A DNA stretch of 64,000 nt, from the NCBI GenBank assembly GCA_963728895.1, contig CAVSLM010000012.1, positions 118,753-182,752 of the forward strand, written 5' to 3'. The DNA comes from CAVSLM01 sp963728895 (GTDB lineage: Bacteria > Pseudomonadota > Gammaproteobacteria > JBBQDK01). Of the stretch, positions 26,666 to 36,650 are shown piece by piece. The position numbers and the translations under genes are program-made. The first letter of the stretch is position 1, and each line of letters opens with the position of its first letter. The notes under the pieces were generated by a model that saw nothing but the letters and a program-made list of their open reading frames with translations, ran no database searches and was not told the DNA's origin.

Positions 26666-26740
26666 GGCGGCGCACCGTTGACGAGTGAGCGATCGGGCGC
26701 GGCACCGCGAATCGCGGATGCCCGCGCGGGAGAGCGAACG

Positions 26741-29720
26741 ATGAAGCTGATCAGAAAGGATGATGCGGATACGGCGGCGGCTGGCGCTGCGACACCGGCG
26801 ACGGCGCCCCGAGCGATCGACCGGCGCACCTTCCTGCGCCGCTCCGGACTGGCCATGGGCGGTGCGGCGGTAGCCGGCATGCTGCCCCTCTCGATGATGC
26901 GCCGCGCCGAGGGCAAGGACATCAGCCGCAAGCCGGATGTCGAGACCGTGGTGCGCAGGAGCATCTGCACCCATTGCTCGGTCGGCTGCGGGGTGATCGC
27001 CGAGGTGCAGAACGGCGTGTGGACCGGTCAGGAGCCGGATTTCGGCTCGCCCTTCAATCTCGGTGCGCACTGCGCCAAGGGCGCTTCGGTGCGCGAGCAC
27101 GGCACCGGCGACAAGCGCGTGCAGTATCCGATGAAGCTCACCGACGGCAAGTGGAAGCGCATCAGCTGGGACCAGGCCATCGATGAGATCGGCGACCGGA
27201 TGCTCAGCATCCGCGACAAGTCGGGGCCCGATGCCGTGTTCTGGTGCGGCTCCTCCAAGGCGAGCAACGAGGGCTCGTACCTGCAGCGCAAATTCGCGGC
27301 CTTCTGGGGCACCAACAACTGCGACCACCAGGCGCGCATCTGTCACTCCACCACCGTGGCGGGCGTAGCCAACACCTGGGGCTACGGCGCGATGACCAAC
27401 TCCTACAACGACATGCACAACTGCAAGGCCATGCTGTTCGTGCGGCAGCAATGCCGCCGAGGCGCACCCGGTGGCCATGCAGCACGTGCTGCGCGGCAAG
27501 GAGAACGGCGCGGTGCTGATCGTGGTCGATCCGCGCTTCACGCGCACCGCGGCGCATGCCGATCAGTACGTGCGCCTGCGCCCCGGCACCGACGTACCCT
27601 TCATCTGGGGCATTCTCTGGCATGTGTTCGAGAATGGCTGGGAGGACAAGGAATACATCCGCCAGCGCGTCTACGGCATGGACGACATCCGCGCCGAGGT
27701 GAAGAAATGGACGCCCAAGGTGGTGGAGGACGTCACCGGGATTCCCGAGGCCGAGGTGCACCAGGTGGCGAAGACCATGGCCGAGAACCACCCGGGCACC
27801 ATCGTCTGGTGCATGGGCGGCACGCAGCACCACATCGGCAACAACAACACCCGCGCCTACTGCGTGCTGCAGCTCGCGCTGGGCAACATCGGGGTCGCCG
27901 GCGGCGGCGCCAACATCTTCCGCGGACACGACAACGTGCAGGGCGCAACCGACGTCGGCCCCAACTCGCACACCCTGCCCGGCTACTACGGTCTCTCGGA
28001 AGGCTCGTGGAAGCACTGGGCGCGGGTCTGGGACGTGGACTTCGACTGGCTCAAGGACCGCTTCGATTTCTCCCAGCAGTATCCGGAAGGGCCGGGCGCC
28101 GAGGACGGCAGCGGCGCCATGAAGATGAACAACACCATGTTCATGGAAGGCATCCCGGTGTCGCGCTGGTTCGACGGCATCCTGGAGGACAAGTCCAACG
28201 TCTCGCAGAAGGACAACTTCCACGCCATCTTCTTTCAGGGCCACGCCATCAACAGCCAGACCCGCAACCCGGACATCAAGCGCGCGCTGGAGAAGGTGGA
28301 TCTGGTCGTGGTATCGGACCCCTACCCCACGGTGCTCGCGGTGCTGGGCGATCGCAAGAACGACACCTACCTGCTGCCGACCTGCACCCAGTTCGAGCAG
28401 TCGGGTTCGGTAACCGCCTCCAACCGCTCGCTGCAGTGGCGCGAGCAGGTGATCGCACCGCTGTTCGAATCCAAGCCGGATGCGGAGATCCTCTACCTGC
28501 TGGCACGCAAGTTCGGCTTCGCCGACCAGATGTTCAAGCACATCCAGGTCGAGAACAACCTGCCGGTGGCCGAGGACGTGCTGCGCGAGATCAACCGCGG
28601 CACCTGGACCATCGGCTACACCGGCCAGAGCCCGGAGCGGCTGAAGCTGCAGGCCAAGCACCGCGATACCTTCAACACCACCACGCTGCGCGCCGAGGGC
28701 GGGCCCTGCGACGGCGAATACTATGGACTGCCCTGGCCGTGCTGGGGCACGCCGGAGATGAAGCATCCCGGCACTCCCATTCTCTACGACCCCAGCATGC
28801 CGGTGGCCGAAGGCGGCCTCACCTTCCGCACGCGTTTCGGCGTGGAGCACAACGGCGTGAGCCTTCTGGCCGACGGTGCCTACAGCAAAGGTTCGGAAAT
28901 CAAGGACGGCTATCCCGAGTTCACCTACGCCATGCTGCGCCAGCTCGGCTGGCAAGGCGAGCTGAGCCCCGAGGAGATGGCGGTGATCCGCAAGGTCGCG
29001 GGCGTCAAGTCGACGGGCGGCGGCCAGGCCGAGACCGACCTTCTGGACAAGGTGAACTGGAAGACCGATCTCTCCGGCGGCATCCAGCGCGTCGCCATCA
29101 AGCACGGCTGCGCGCCGTTCGGCAACGCCAAGGCACGCGCCATCGTGTGGCAGTTTCCGGACCCCGTGCCCATCCATCGCGAGCCGCTGTACACGCCGCG
29201 CTTCGATCTGGTGAAGGAGTACCCGACCTACGAGGACCGCAAAATCTTCTGGCGGCTGCCGACGCGTTATGCCTCGATCCAGAGCAAGGGGGACTATTCC
29301 AAGAAGTATCCGCTGGTGTTCATCAGCGGCCGGCTGGTGGAGTACGAGGGTGGCGGCGAGGAATCGCGCTCCAACAAGTGGCTCGCCGAGCTGCAGCAGC
29401 ATATGTACGTGGAGATCAATCCTGCGGATGCCAACGACCGCGGCGTGCGCGACGGCCAGATGGTGTGGCTGGAAGGTCCCGAGGGCGGACGCATCAAGGT
29501 CATGGCGATGGTGACGCCGAGGGTCGGACGCGGCGTGATCTGGACGCCCTTCCACTTCGGCGGCTGGTACGAAGGCGAGGACCTGCTGGCGCGCTATCCG
29601 GAGGGTACGGCGCCTTACGTGCGCGGCGAGGCTTGCAACACCGCGACCACCTACGGCTACGACTCGGTGACGCAGATGCAGGAAACCAAGGCCACGCTGT
29701 GTCAGATCACGGCCGCCTGA
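26741..29720 (+). CDS. fdhA: Formate dehydrogenase catalytic subunit (alpha), one frameshift
   Basis: About 992 residues. A TAT signal (RRTFLRRSGLAMGGAAVAG) is followed by the 4Fe-4S motif CTHCSVGCGVIAEVQNGVW ... HCAKGAS and the Mo/W-bisMGD domains (ISWDQAIDEIGDRM, GTNNCDHQARICHSTTVAG). The active-site position is Cys (ARICHS), not selenocysteine. Near 27442 one extra base shifts the frame: the first part ends HNCKAMLFV and the second continues GSNAAEAHPVAMQHVLRGK. The rest is intact to the molydopterin-dinucleotide-binding end (PLVFISGRLVEYEGGGEESR). It oxidises formate to CO2 on the periplasmic side and passes electrons to the Fe-S subunit. Full conservation outside one base suggests a sequence error. 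Confidence 0.9.
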
Positions 29721-29733
29721 GAGGATCCCGACC

Positions 29734-30318
29734 ATGGCGCGTATGAAATTTCTGTGTGACGCGGAACGCTGCATCGAGTGCAACGGCTGCGTGGTGGCGT
29801 GCAAGAACGAGAACGAAGTGCCCTGGGGGGTGAACCGCCGGCGCGTGGTAACCCTGCAGGACGGCCAGCCGGGGGAAAAGTCGATTTCGGTCGCCTGCAT
29901 GCACTGCACCGACGCCCCGTGCGCGGCGGTCTGCCCGGTGGACTGCTTCTACACCACGGCCGACGGCATCGTGCTGCACGACAAGGACCTGTGCATCGGC
30001 TGCGGCTACTGCTTCTATGCCTGTCCCTTCGGCGCACCGCAGTACCCCAAGCAGTCGGCGTTCGGTGTGCGCGGCAAGATGGACAAGTGCACCTTCTGCG
30101 CCGGCGGGCCCCTGCCCGACAACTCGGAGGCCGAGTACCAGAAGTACGGCTCCAACCGCATCGCCCAGGGCAAGCTCCCCGCCTGCGCCGAAATGTGTGC
30201 GACCAAGGCGCTGCTCGGCGGCGACGGCGACATGGTGGCCGACATCTACCGCAAGCGCGTGCTGAAGCGCGGCGGTCGCCCGAAGTCCTGGGGCTGGGAA
30301 ACGGCCTACCCGACCTAA
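29734..30318 (+). CDS. fdhB: Formate dehydrogenase iron-sulfur subunit (beta)
   Basis: A 194-residue four-cluster ferredoxin. CIECNGCVVACKNENEVPWG, CMHCTDAPCAAVCPVDCFY, CIGCGYCFYACPFGAPQYP and CTFC ... CAEMC supply ligands for four 4Fe-4S clusters, as in the beta subunits of respiratory formate dehydrogenases. It carries electrons from the catalytic subunit to the membrane cytochrome b. It lacks its own signal and should be exported with the alpha subunit by the TAT system. Starts 13 nt after the alpha stop with a GAGAGGA box. Confidence 0.92.
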   Translation: MARMKFLCDAERCIECNGCVVACKNENEVPWGVNRRRVVTLQDGQPGEKSISVACMHCTDAPCAAVCPVDCFYTTADGIVLHDKDLCIGCGYCFYACPFGAPQYPKQSAFGVRGKMDKCTFCAGGPLPDNSEAEYQKYGSNRIAQGKLPACAEMCATKALLGGDGDMVADIYRKRVLKRGGRPKSWGWETAYPT

Positions 30319-30350
30319 TCGGGGTCGGTGAGCAAAGGAGGAGAGGAGCG

Positions 30351-30551
30351 ATGGCCAGGATAGCGCTCAAGGCTGCAGCACTGTTCGCGCTCGCGCTGCT
30401 GCTCGGCGGCTGCTACGAATCGCCCGGCGTGCACGTGTACGAGCCGGGCGTGTACAAGGGCGACCGCGACCCGCTGCTCGCACTGCAGCGCAGCGACCAG
30501 CAGCAGGCGCGCCTGCGCGAACGCTTCGCGCAGGTGCAGATGGATCGCTAG
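30351..30551 (+). CDS. Small lipoprotein 1 of the formate dehydrogenase operon
   Basis: A 66-residue protein with a lipoprotein signal (ALFALALLLGGC, lipobox LGGC at residues ~18-21) and a 46-residue mature part CYESPGVHVYEPGVYKGDRD ... RSDQQQARLRERFAQVQMDR. A GGAGAGGAG box lies just ahead of the ATG. Placed between the Fe-S and cytochrome b genes, 2 nt ahead of a second small lipoprotein gene with similar layout. I do not know an established function; an anchoring or stabilising role for the enzyme at the membrane is possible. Confidence 0.75.
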   Translation: MARIALKAAALFALALLLGGCYESPGVHVYEPGVYKGDRDPLLALQRSDQQQARLRERFAQVQMDR

Positions 30552-30552
30552 C

Positions 30553-30741
30553 ATGAACCGGCAACCGCGCGCCGCGGCATGCATCCTGACGCTGGGCGTG
30601 TGTCTGGGCCTTGCCGCATGCGAGCGCGTGCACGAACCATGGGTGCAGAACGGCGCGGCATGGAAGGAGCAGCATTTCGCGTCGGAGGTTCCGAACCAGG
30701 CGCTCGACCAGCGCCTGCTCACCACCCAGACGGACCGGTGA
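30553..30741 (+). CDS. Small lipoprotein 2 of the formate dehydrogenase operon
   Basis: A 62-residue protein with a signal ending LGVCLGLAAC (lipobox LAAC) and a mature part CERVHEPWVQNGAAWKEQHF ... NQALDQRLLTTQTDR. Like lipoprotein 1 it has an early EPxV motif, a middle K residue after an aromatic or glycine stretch, and ends in Q-x-DR, so the two may be diverged duplicates. It starts 1 nt after the first lipoprotein's stop codon. Function unknown. Confidence 0.75.
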   Translation: MNRQPRAAACILTLGVCLGLAACERVHEPWVQNGAAWKEQHFASEVPNQALDQRLLTTQTDR

Positions 30742-30772
30742 GCAAGCAGCCGACCGGTCGGAGGAAGCGAGC

Positions 30773-31870
30773 ATGGCGAAAGACGAAAGAGTGATTGACG
30801 CGGTCCTGCATCGGCGGCGCCGCGCGTGGCGCCTGGTGCTCGTGCTGCTGCTGGTCGTGCTGGTCCCGCCGCTCGGTGGCTACGTCTGGCAAGGTCTGCA
30901 GCAGGCGCAGGCGGAACAAGCCCAAACGAGCGGCAACGAGCAGGTCAACCCCATCGCCAACTTCTGGCGCGCGGTGCGAGACGGCAGGGCCGGCAGCTCC
31001 ACCGCCGCCGCCGGCCCCTACGGCACGCCGGTGCTGATCCAGAACGGCGGTGAGAACTACCGCCAGATCCGTAATGGTCCACTCACCACCTACGGCGCGG
31101 CACTGCTCGGCGTCGTGTTGCTCGCCATTGTGCTGTTCCTGCTGTTGCGCGGGCGGGTGCGCATCGAGGGCGGACGCTCGGGGGTACGGGTGCCGCGCTT
31201 CACGCTCGCCGACCGAGTGCTGCACTGGTTCACCGCCATCTCCTTCATCGTGCTGGCGATCACGGGGTTGATCCTGCTCTACGGGCGCGCGGTGCTGATC
31301 CCGCTGTTCGGCCTGCAGGGCTTCGCCGCCACCGCGGTGGGCGCGAAGTGGGTGCACAACCTGACAGGACTCCTGTTCGTTGCCTCGCTGCTGCTGCTGA
31401 TCGCGACGTTCTTGCGCGGTAACTTCCCCGAGAAAGGCGACCTCAAGTGGTTCCTGCGCGGCGGCGGCATGCTGCACAAGCATGCCAGCGCCGGGCGCTA
31501 CAACGCCGGCGAGAAAGCCTGGTACTGGACCGTCGTTGTGATGGGCCTGACGGTGTCGGTGACCGGATTGATCCTGGACTTCCCGCTGTTCGAGCAGGGA
31601 CGGGGCGTCATGCAATGGTCGGGGCTCCTGCATGCCGGCGCTGGGCTGATCTTCGTGGCCGGGGCGCTGGGCCACATCTACGTCGGCACCGTGGGAATGG
31701 AAGGCTCACTGGAGGCCATGACCACGGGCACGGTGGACGCCAACTGGGCGAAAGGGCATCACGATCGCTGGTACGCCAGGCTTGCTGAGGAAGGTCGCAC
31801 AGGGGATGCGGAGGCGGTACGCGAGGCGCACGAAACGACGCCTGGACGTCCCACGCGACCGGTCGCCTGA
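30773..31870 (+). CDS. Formate dehydrogenase cytochrome b subunit (gamma)
   Basis: A 365-residue membrane protein. One helix lies near the N-terminus (LVLVLLLVVLVPPLGGYVWQ), then a periplasmic stretch with NPIANFWRAVRDG and GENYRQIRNG, and four further helices. LADRVLHWFTAISFIVLAIT and KWVHNLTGLLFVASLL carry haem-ligand histidines of di-haem cytochrome b, as does LLHAGAGLIFVAGALGHIYV. The long N-terminal extension before the four-helix core is usual for the FdoI/FdnI-like subunits found with DUF3305/3306 loci. It receives electrons from the Fe-S subunit and reduces quinone. A GGAGG box precedes the ATG. Confidence 0.88.
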   Translation: MAKDERVIDAVLHRRRRAWRLVLVLLLVVLVPPLGGYVWQGLQQAQAEQAQTSGNEQVNPIANFWRAVRDGRAGSSTAAAGPYGTPVLIQNGGENYRQIRNGPLTTYGAALLGVVLLAIVLFLLLRGRVRIEGGRSGVRVPRFTLADRVLHWFTAISFIVLAITGLILLYGRAVLIPLFGLQGFAATAVGAKWVHNLTGLLFVASLLLLIATFLRGNFPEKGDLKWFLRGGGMLHKHASAGRYNAGEKAWYWTVVVMGLTVSVTGLILDFPLFEQGRGVMQWSGLLHAGAGLIFVAGALGHIYVGTVGMEGSLEAMTTGTVDANWAKGHHDRWYARLAEEGRTGDAEAVREAHETTPGRPTRPVA

Positions 31871-31959
31871 GGCGGGACGGCGCAGCACCATCGGCCGCTC
31901 GCCCCGCTTCGCGGCCGTCGACGACCCGACGCATACTGCCAGGCATCGCATTGTCTGCC

Positions 31960-31995
31960 GCCGTAGGAGCCGTCCGACGGCGCAATTGCGGCGCG
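31960..31995. repeat. REP-type unit (GTAGGAGCCGTCCGACGGCGC)
   Basis: CCGTAGGAGCCGTCCGACGG, then CGCAATTGCGGCGCGACC, just before the ankyrin gene; third copy of the GTAGGAGC-type repeat. Confidence 0.5.
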
Positions 31996-31999
31996 ACCT

Positions 32000-32785
32000 A
32001 TGCCCAACACGCGACTGTGCACCGTCACGACGTTGCTGATCCTGGCAACGTGCGTCTGTGCCGCGTGCAGCGCCGGTGCGGCGGCGTCCGAACGCTGGGC
32101 GCAGGCGCTGCAACAGTCCGACGCGGCGACGCTTGCCGGATTGACCCGCGAAGGCTCCGACGTCAACTGCACGCTCCCCGACGGCAAGACGGCGCTGATG
32201 ATCGCCGCAGAGCTCGGAGACGCGGCGCTCGCCCAGTTGCTGATCGATCACGGCGCACGCGTCGATGCCGCAAACGCCCGCGACGGCACGGCGCTCATGT
32301 ACGCGGCGCTCTCCGCGGATGCGACCACCGCGAGGCTGCTGCTGCAACATCAGGCCGCCACTGAGGCCGCCGGGGCCAACGGCTGGACTGCCCTGACCAT
32401 CGCCGCCGCCAAGGGCCACGCAGAAGTCGTCCGCGCCCTGCTTGCCGCCGGCGCCGATCCCAATCATGCCGATCTCTACGGCTGGACGCCGTTGATGCGC
32501 GCCGCCTATGAGGGCCGCGATCCGGTCATTCGGGTGCTGCTCGCCGCGCCGACCCTGGACATCGAAGCACGCGACGAGCGCGGCGCGACCGCGCTGCACT
32601 ACGCGGCGGCGGCCGGGGATCCCGCCATCGTGCGAGTGCTGCTGCAGCACGGCGCCGATCCGCATGCCCGCGACCGTGCAGGCCGCACCCCCGCCGACGC
32701 GGCCGCCCTCATGCAGCACCCGCAGGTGCGCGCGCTGTTGAACGCGTTCCCGAAGGGTGCCGCCCGGCGCACGGAGGCTCCGTAG
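32000..32785 (+). CDS. Ankyrin-repeat lipoprotein
   Basis: A 261-residue protein with a signal ending LATCVCAAC (lipobox), then about six ankyrin repeats, for example DGKTALMIAAELGDAALAQL, NGWTALTIAAAKGHAEVVRA, YGWTPLMRAAYEGRDPVIRV, and RGATALHYAAAAGDPAIVRV. The repeats should form a periplasmic protein-binding surface. The partner is unknown; many bacteria place such a gene next to a redox or catalase gene, and here a Rieske-like gene follows on the opposite strand. The ATG at 32000 has only a weak ribosome site. Confidence 0.85.
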   Translation: MPNTRLCTVTTLLILATCVCAACSAGAAASERWAQALQQSDAATLAGLTREGSDVNCTLPDGKTALMIAAELGDAALAQLLIDHGARVDAANARDGTALMYAALSADATTARLLLQHQAATEAAGANGWTALTIAAAKGHAEVVRALLAAGADPNHADLYGWTPLMRAAYEGRDPVIRVLLAAPTLDIEARDERGATALHYAAAAGDPAIVRVLLQHGADPHARDRAGRTPADAAALMQHPQVRALLNAFPKGAARRTEAP

Positions 32786-32974
32786 TCGAATCGCTGCTGG
32801 TTTGTCACCGCCCCCCATTTCCAACGTTCGCACCCGAAGGGGCGGTGCGACTCGCCCTGCAGCGCGATCTTGATCGAGTCTGTGCCTCGATGCGTACTCC
32901 GGCCCGGTCGGCCCGACTTTCGTCCAGCCGGCTGGTGGGATTCCCGGGTTGAAGTTGCGGGCTCCGGCCGCGTC

Positions 32975-33718
32975 TCAGCACAGGATCTGGGTGGCGGTGT
33001 AGTCCTCGAGCGGCATCACCACGGCGCTGCCCTCGACCGGCGCGCGTATGTCGTCGGTGAGATATTCCAGCGCCAGATGAAAACCGAATGCGTCGAAGAA
33101 GCGCTGGAACAGCTCGCCGCCGTAGGCGCCGGTCGCACGAAGGGTGCCATACGCGTCGTGGTAGTCGAGGCGTATGGCGGCAAGCGGCTGTGGCGCCGGG
33201 CCGCCCAGCACGCGCGCACCGTCGGTCGCGTCGTAGACGCTGCGCTCGGAGCAGCAGTAGATCACCCGCCCGCGGCGTTCCTGGCGCTTGGATTCGTCCA
33301 GAAAGCTCACCGCTTCGTGGCGGTAGTTGATGAAGCTCACCGCATGCGCCGGGTAGCTCATGCGGTGCGCACAGATCGCGGAGAACGCCACCACCGAGCG
33401 CTGCGGCCCGACGCCGCCCTGCCAGCGATACTCCTCGCCCGCTGCGGTGTGCAGCACCGCGCCCGGAGGGGCCGCGGTGCCAAGGTTCAACAACAGGCAC
33501 GGGGTGGTGACGTAGGGATAGTGAAAGACATAGTTCCGGCCAACGGCGAGGGTGGCGAGGCGCAAGGGCTCGCCCGCCGTATCGACCAGCTGCACCGGTG
33601 CGTGGTCTTGTGCCGCCGCCCCCGGGGGCGCAGTGCGGCCGACCCGCGCGGCCGCCGCGGCGCCGACTGCGCAAAGCTTGATGAATCCTCTGCGGCTGCA
33701 ACCGCCTTTGCCACTCAC
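32975..33718 (-). CDS. TAT-exported Rieske-like (2Fe-2S) protein
   Basis: A 247-residue protein with a TAT signal (SRRGFIKLCAVGAAAA). The middle has AFSAICAHRMSYPAHAVSF, matching the first Rieske ligand pair CxH, and VIYCCSERSVYDATDGARV at the place of the second. Classical Rieske proteins have CxxH there; here Cys-Cys-Ser-Glu-Arg stands instead, so either the cluster ligands differ or the cluster is lost. GGPAPQPLAAIRLDY is the typical downstream proline loop. The GTG at 33718 has a GAGG box; an ATG at 33757 would add 13 residues. Electron transfer in the periplasm is likely if a cluster is bound. Nothing in the gap 32786-32974 but a weak MITE-like end at 32920. Confidence 0.7.
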   Translation of the reverse strand: MSGKGGCSRRGFIKLCAVGAAAAARVGRTAPPGAAAQDHAPVQLVDTAGEPLRLATLAVGRNYVFHYPYVTTPCLLLNLGTAAPPGAVLHTAAGEEYRWQGGVGPQRSVVAFSAICAHRMSYPAHAVSFINYRHEAVSFLDESKRQERRGRVIYCCSERSVYDATDGARVLGGPAPQPLAAIRLDYHDAYGTLRATGAYGGELFQRFFDAFGFHLALEYLTDDIRAPVEGSAVVMPLEDYTATQILC

Positions 33719-33791
33719 GGACGCTGCCTCATGAAGGGCGTTAGGAAACGTTAGCACATGGCAGCAACCCGTCCGCCGCGACGGGATTCGG

Positions 33792-36407
33792 CTAGGTGGG
33801 CTCCGGGTCGCAGGCCCGCGCCTTGCCGGGGTTGGCCAGCAGAGCCTCCAGGGTCGGCAGGTCGGCGGGCTTGATCATGCAGTGGTCGAAACCCGCCTCA
33901 TGCAGGCGTGCCGGGTCGGCGGCATGGTTGCCGGTCATGGCGATGAGCGACAACGCCGCCCCGCCCGGCTGCCGGCGCAGCGCGCGGGCGACGGCGTAGC
34001 CGTCCGGCTCGGGCATGCCGAGATCGAGGAAAATCACCTCGGGGCGGTCACGCCGCGAGATGCGCAGCGCCTCGTTGCCGTCGCAGGCGGCGCACGCGTC
34101 GTGACCCAGCTCCGACAGCAGCATCACGAAGGAATCCGCCACGCTGGGATTGTCGTCCACGACCAGCACCCGGCGCCGGACGCCGCCGGGCCCCTCGTCG
34201 GCCTGCTGCGCACCGGACCCCTGCCCGGTGGGCAGCCGTACGATGAATTCGCTCCCCTGCTGAGCTCCGGCGCTGTGCACCTCCACGGTGCCGCCGTGCT
34301 GCTGCACCAGCTGGCGCACCAGGGTGAGCCCCAGCCCCAGACCACCGGGCGAGCGGCTCCCGGGCCCGGCGCCCCGAACGAACTGATCGAAGATCCGTTC
34401 CAGCAGCTCCGGTTCGATCCCGATGCCGGTGTCCCGCACGCCGAGTGTCACGGTCTCGCCGGTGCGCCCGACACTGACCCGGATGCTCCCGCCCACCGGC
34501 GTGTATTCCGCGGCGTTGTTCAGCAGATTCGCCACCACCTGCAGCAGGCGCGCGGGATCGGCCCAGACGCGCAGCGGTGCGGGAGGCAGGCATATCGTCA
34601 GCTCGTGTCGGCGCTCGCGCAGCAGCGGCTCGGTGGTCTCCACGGCGCGCTGCACAACTTCGCCGACGTCAACCCAGGTGCGCTTGAGCTCCACCGGACC
34701 GCGGCTGATACGCGCCACATCGAGCAGGTCGGCCACCAGCCGCGTGAGCTGCTTGACCTGGCTGTCGATCACATCGACGCCCCAGCGCAGCTTGGGCTCG
34801 TACTGCTCCGGGTACATGCGCAGCACGGCGATCGCGTTTCGGATCGGCACCAGGGGGTTGCGCAGCTCGTGGGCGAGCGTTGCCAGGAACTCGTTCTTGC
34901 ACCGGTCTGCCGCCTCGAGCTGCTCGGCCTGTTCGCGCAGCCGGATCTCGCTGACACGCAGCGCCGCCTCCGCCAGCTTGCGCTCGGTGATGTCCCGGCT
35001 GATCGCTGCGAAGGCGATCACCGAGCCGTCCTCGCCCAGCACGGGCGAAAACGTCACTGCCACTTCCACCTGACTGCCGTCGTTGCGCACCCACACAGTG
35101 TCGAAGGACTCGATGCACTCGCCACGCCGCAGCCGGTCCAGCAATGTCCGCGCTTCGGCGCGCTGCTCGGGCGCCATCAGCATGTCGAACGCCCGTCCCA
35201 GCGCCTCCGATTCGGTGTAACCGCACATACGCTGGGCACTGGCGTTCCAGCTGGTGATGGTGCCGCAGAGCGTGGCGCCGACCACGGCGTCGTGACACGA
35301 GGCAACGATGGCGGCGATTCGTGCCCGCGCCTCCTCCTCACGCAAACGGTCCGTCACGTCGCGGACGATGGCAACGAAGCACGGCGGCTGGTCGGGCAGG
35401 GCGACGAACTGCAGCGATATCTCGACCGGGATGCGGGCACCGTCGCGGCGGCGATGGATGGTGCGGAAGGTCACGGCGCGCTCGATGCCGCTACGCAAGG
35501 GCGCGAGCAGACGCTCAAAACGCGGCGCGTCGAACTCCGGCTTCACGTCGAGGGGCGTCATGGTGAGCAGCTCCTCAGCGCTGTAGCCGAGCTGGTCCAC
35601 CGCGCCCTGGTTCACGTACAGGAAGCGCAGGGTGGCCGGATCGAACATGAACACGCAGTCGCGGGTACGGTCCAGCGTGTGCTTGAAGCAGATCAGCTCG
35701 CGCTCGGTGCGCCGGCGGCAATAGAGCTCGGCGATCAGCTTGGCGGTGACCAGCAGCTGCTGGCGTGCGGCATCGACGATGCGCTGCGGGCACGGCATGT
35801 ACTCGCGGGCCGCCGCCGCCAGTTCGACCGGCTCGACCCGAAAGCGCACGGCCACCTCCGCCAGCGCCGCCCGCGCCAGCGGCGGATTGCCATAGGCGAG
35901 GCTGATGGCTCCCACAGCCTCGCCGTCGGCGATGACGGGCACGGCGTAGATGTTCAGCCCGCCGCTGCAAGAGCGCAGATCGACCGGCGTCTTGCGCTGC
36001 AGCGTCACGGCGGCGGCGCGGTTCCAGCACGAGACGTGAGAGTGCCAGAGCCCGAAGGCATGCGCCTCGGCAGGATCGTCAGTGGCGCACAACCTGCGCG
36101 AGGCCTCATTCAGCAACCGGCAATAGGCGCAGGCATGCACATCGATCGCAGGCTCGCCGTTGGCCTCGTAGATGGCCAGGGAGGTGCCGAGCAGAGCGTT
36201 CTGGGAGTGGGCGATTTCGACCAGCTGATCGGCCCCGATGCTGTGTGCCAGCGGCCCCGCGCCAAAACCCGGCGCGGGGCGCAGGCCCGGAAGCGGCTGC
36301 TCCGGTTCGGTCACGGCAGGAAAGGAAAGCGGCGGCTGCGCATGGGTGAAGGAGGATAACACAGCCCCTTGCGCCACTCCCCAGTGCAGCACACGCCCGC
36401 CGCGCAT
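33792..36407 (-). CDS. PocR/PAS hybrid sensor histidine kinase
   Basis: About 871 residues from the chosen start. Residues ~50-200 match the PocR ligand-binding domain (GTSLAIYEANGEPAIDVHAC ... CSGGLNIYAVPVIADGEAVG). Two PAS domains follow (DCVFMFDPATLRFLYVNQGA; ATLCGTITSWNASAQRMCGY), then the H-box FLATLAHELRNPLVPIRNAI, the ATPase domain (NLLNNAAEYTPVGG, DTGIGI, GLGLGLTLV) and a C-terminal receiver (RVLVVDDNPSVADSFVML, phospho-Asp in IFLDLGMPEPDG). No membrane helix is seen, so it senses an internal signal. Start uncertain: in-frame ATGs also exist at 36461 and 36560, none with a good ribosome site. Divergent from ppc. Confidence 0.87.
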   Translation of the reverse strand: MRGGRVLHWGVAQGAVLSSFTHAQPPLSFPAVTEPEQPLPGLRPAPGFGAGPLAHSIGADQLVEIAHSQNALLGTSLAIYEANGEPAIDVHACAYCRLLNEASRRLCATDDPAEAHAFGLWHSHVSCWNRAAAVTLQRKTPVDLRSCSGGLNIYAVPVIADGEAVGAISLAYGNPPLARAALAEVAVRFRVEPVELAAAAREYMPCPQRIVDAARQQLLVTAKLIAELYCRRRTERELICFKHTLDRTRDCVFMFDPATLRFLYVNQGAVDQLGYSAEELLTMTPLDVKPEFDAPRFERLLAPLRSGIERAVTFRTIHRRRDGARIPVEISLQFVALPDQPPCFVAIVRDVTDRLREEEARARIAAIVASCHDAVVGATLCGTITSWNASAQRMCGYTESEALGRAFDMLMAPEQRAEARTLLDRLRRGECIESFDTVWVRNDGSQVEVAVTFSPVLGEDGSVIAFAAISRDITERKLAEAALRVSEIRLREQAEQLEAADRCKNEFLATLAHELRNPLVPIRNAIAVLRMYPEQYEPKLRWGVDVIDSQVKQLTRLVADLLDVARISRGPVELKRTWVDVGEVVQRAVETTEPLLRERRHELTICLPPAPLRVWADPARLLQVVANLLNNAAEYTPVGGSIRVSVGRTGETVTLGVRDTGIGIEPELLERIFDQFVRGAGPGSRSPGGLGLGLTLVRQLVQQHGGTVEVHSAGAQQGSEFIVRLPTGQGSGAQQADEGPGGVRRRVLVVDDNPSVADSFVMLLSELGHDACAACDGNEALRISRRDRPEVIFLDLGMPEPDGYAVARALRRQPGGAALSLIAMTGNHAADPARLHEAGFDHCMIKPADLPTLEALLANPGKARACDPEPT

Positions 36408-36650
36408 TGCTGTGGTGCAGCACCGAGCCGGTGTGCCGCCGTTCCAGCATGCCCAGCGCATTCGCAAATGCACGTAAATGCCTGTATAGGCTAGTGGTTT
36501 CTTTTCAGCCAGGCGCTTACCCAGGCACTTCTCGTGGTCTTTCACCCGCAGGTACGTCACTTGCTACGAACTTCAGTCGACTGCGCATGGATCCCGGGAC
36601 GCCGCAGTCCACAAGGCACTCCATACGCTCCCCGACCAGCGGAGGCAAAC

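Noticed and set aside
27330..27350. Possible selenocysteine in formate dehydrogenase
   Set aside because: The active-site position is encoded as Cys (ARICHS) with no in-frame TGA.
27204..29909. A ~900-codon open frame on the minus strand opposite the formate dehydrogenase alpha gene
   Set aside because: High-G+C shadow: His/Arg/Val/Asp-biased, no domain, and antisense to a well-conserved gene. The same applies to long antisense frames at 19749-22469, 33882-36359 and 60239-61774.
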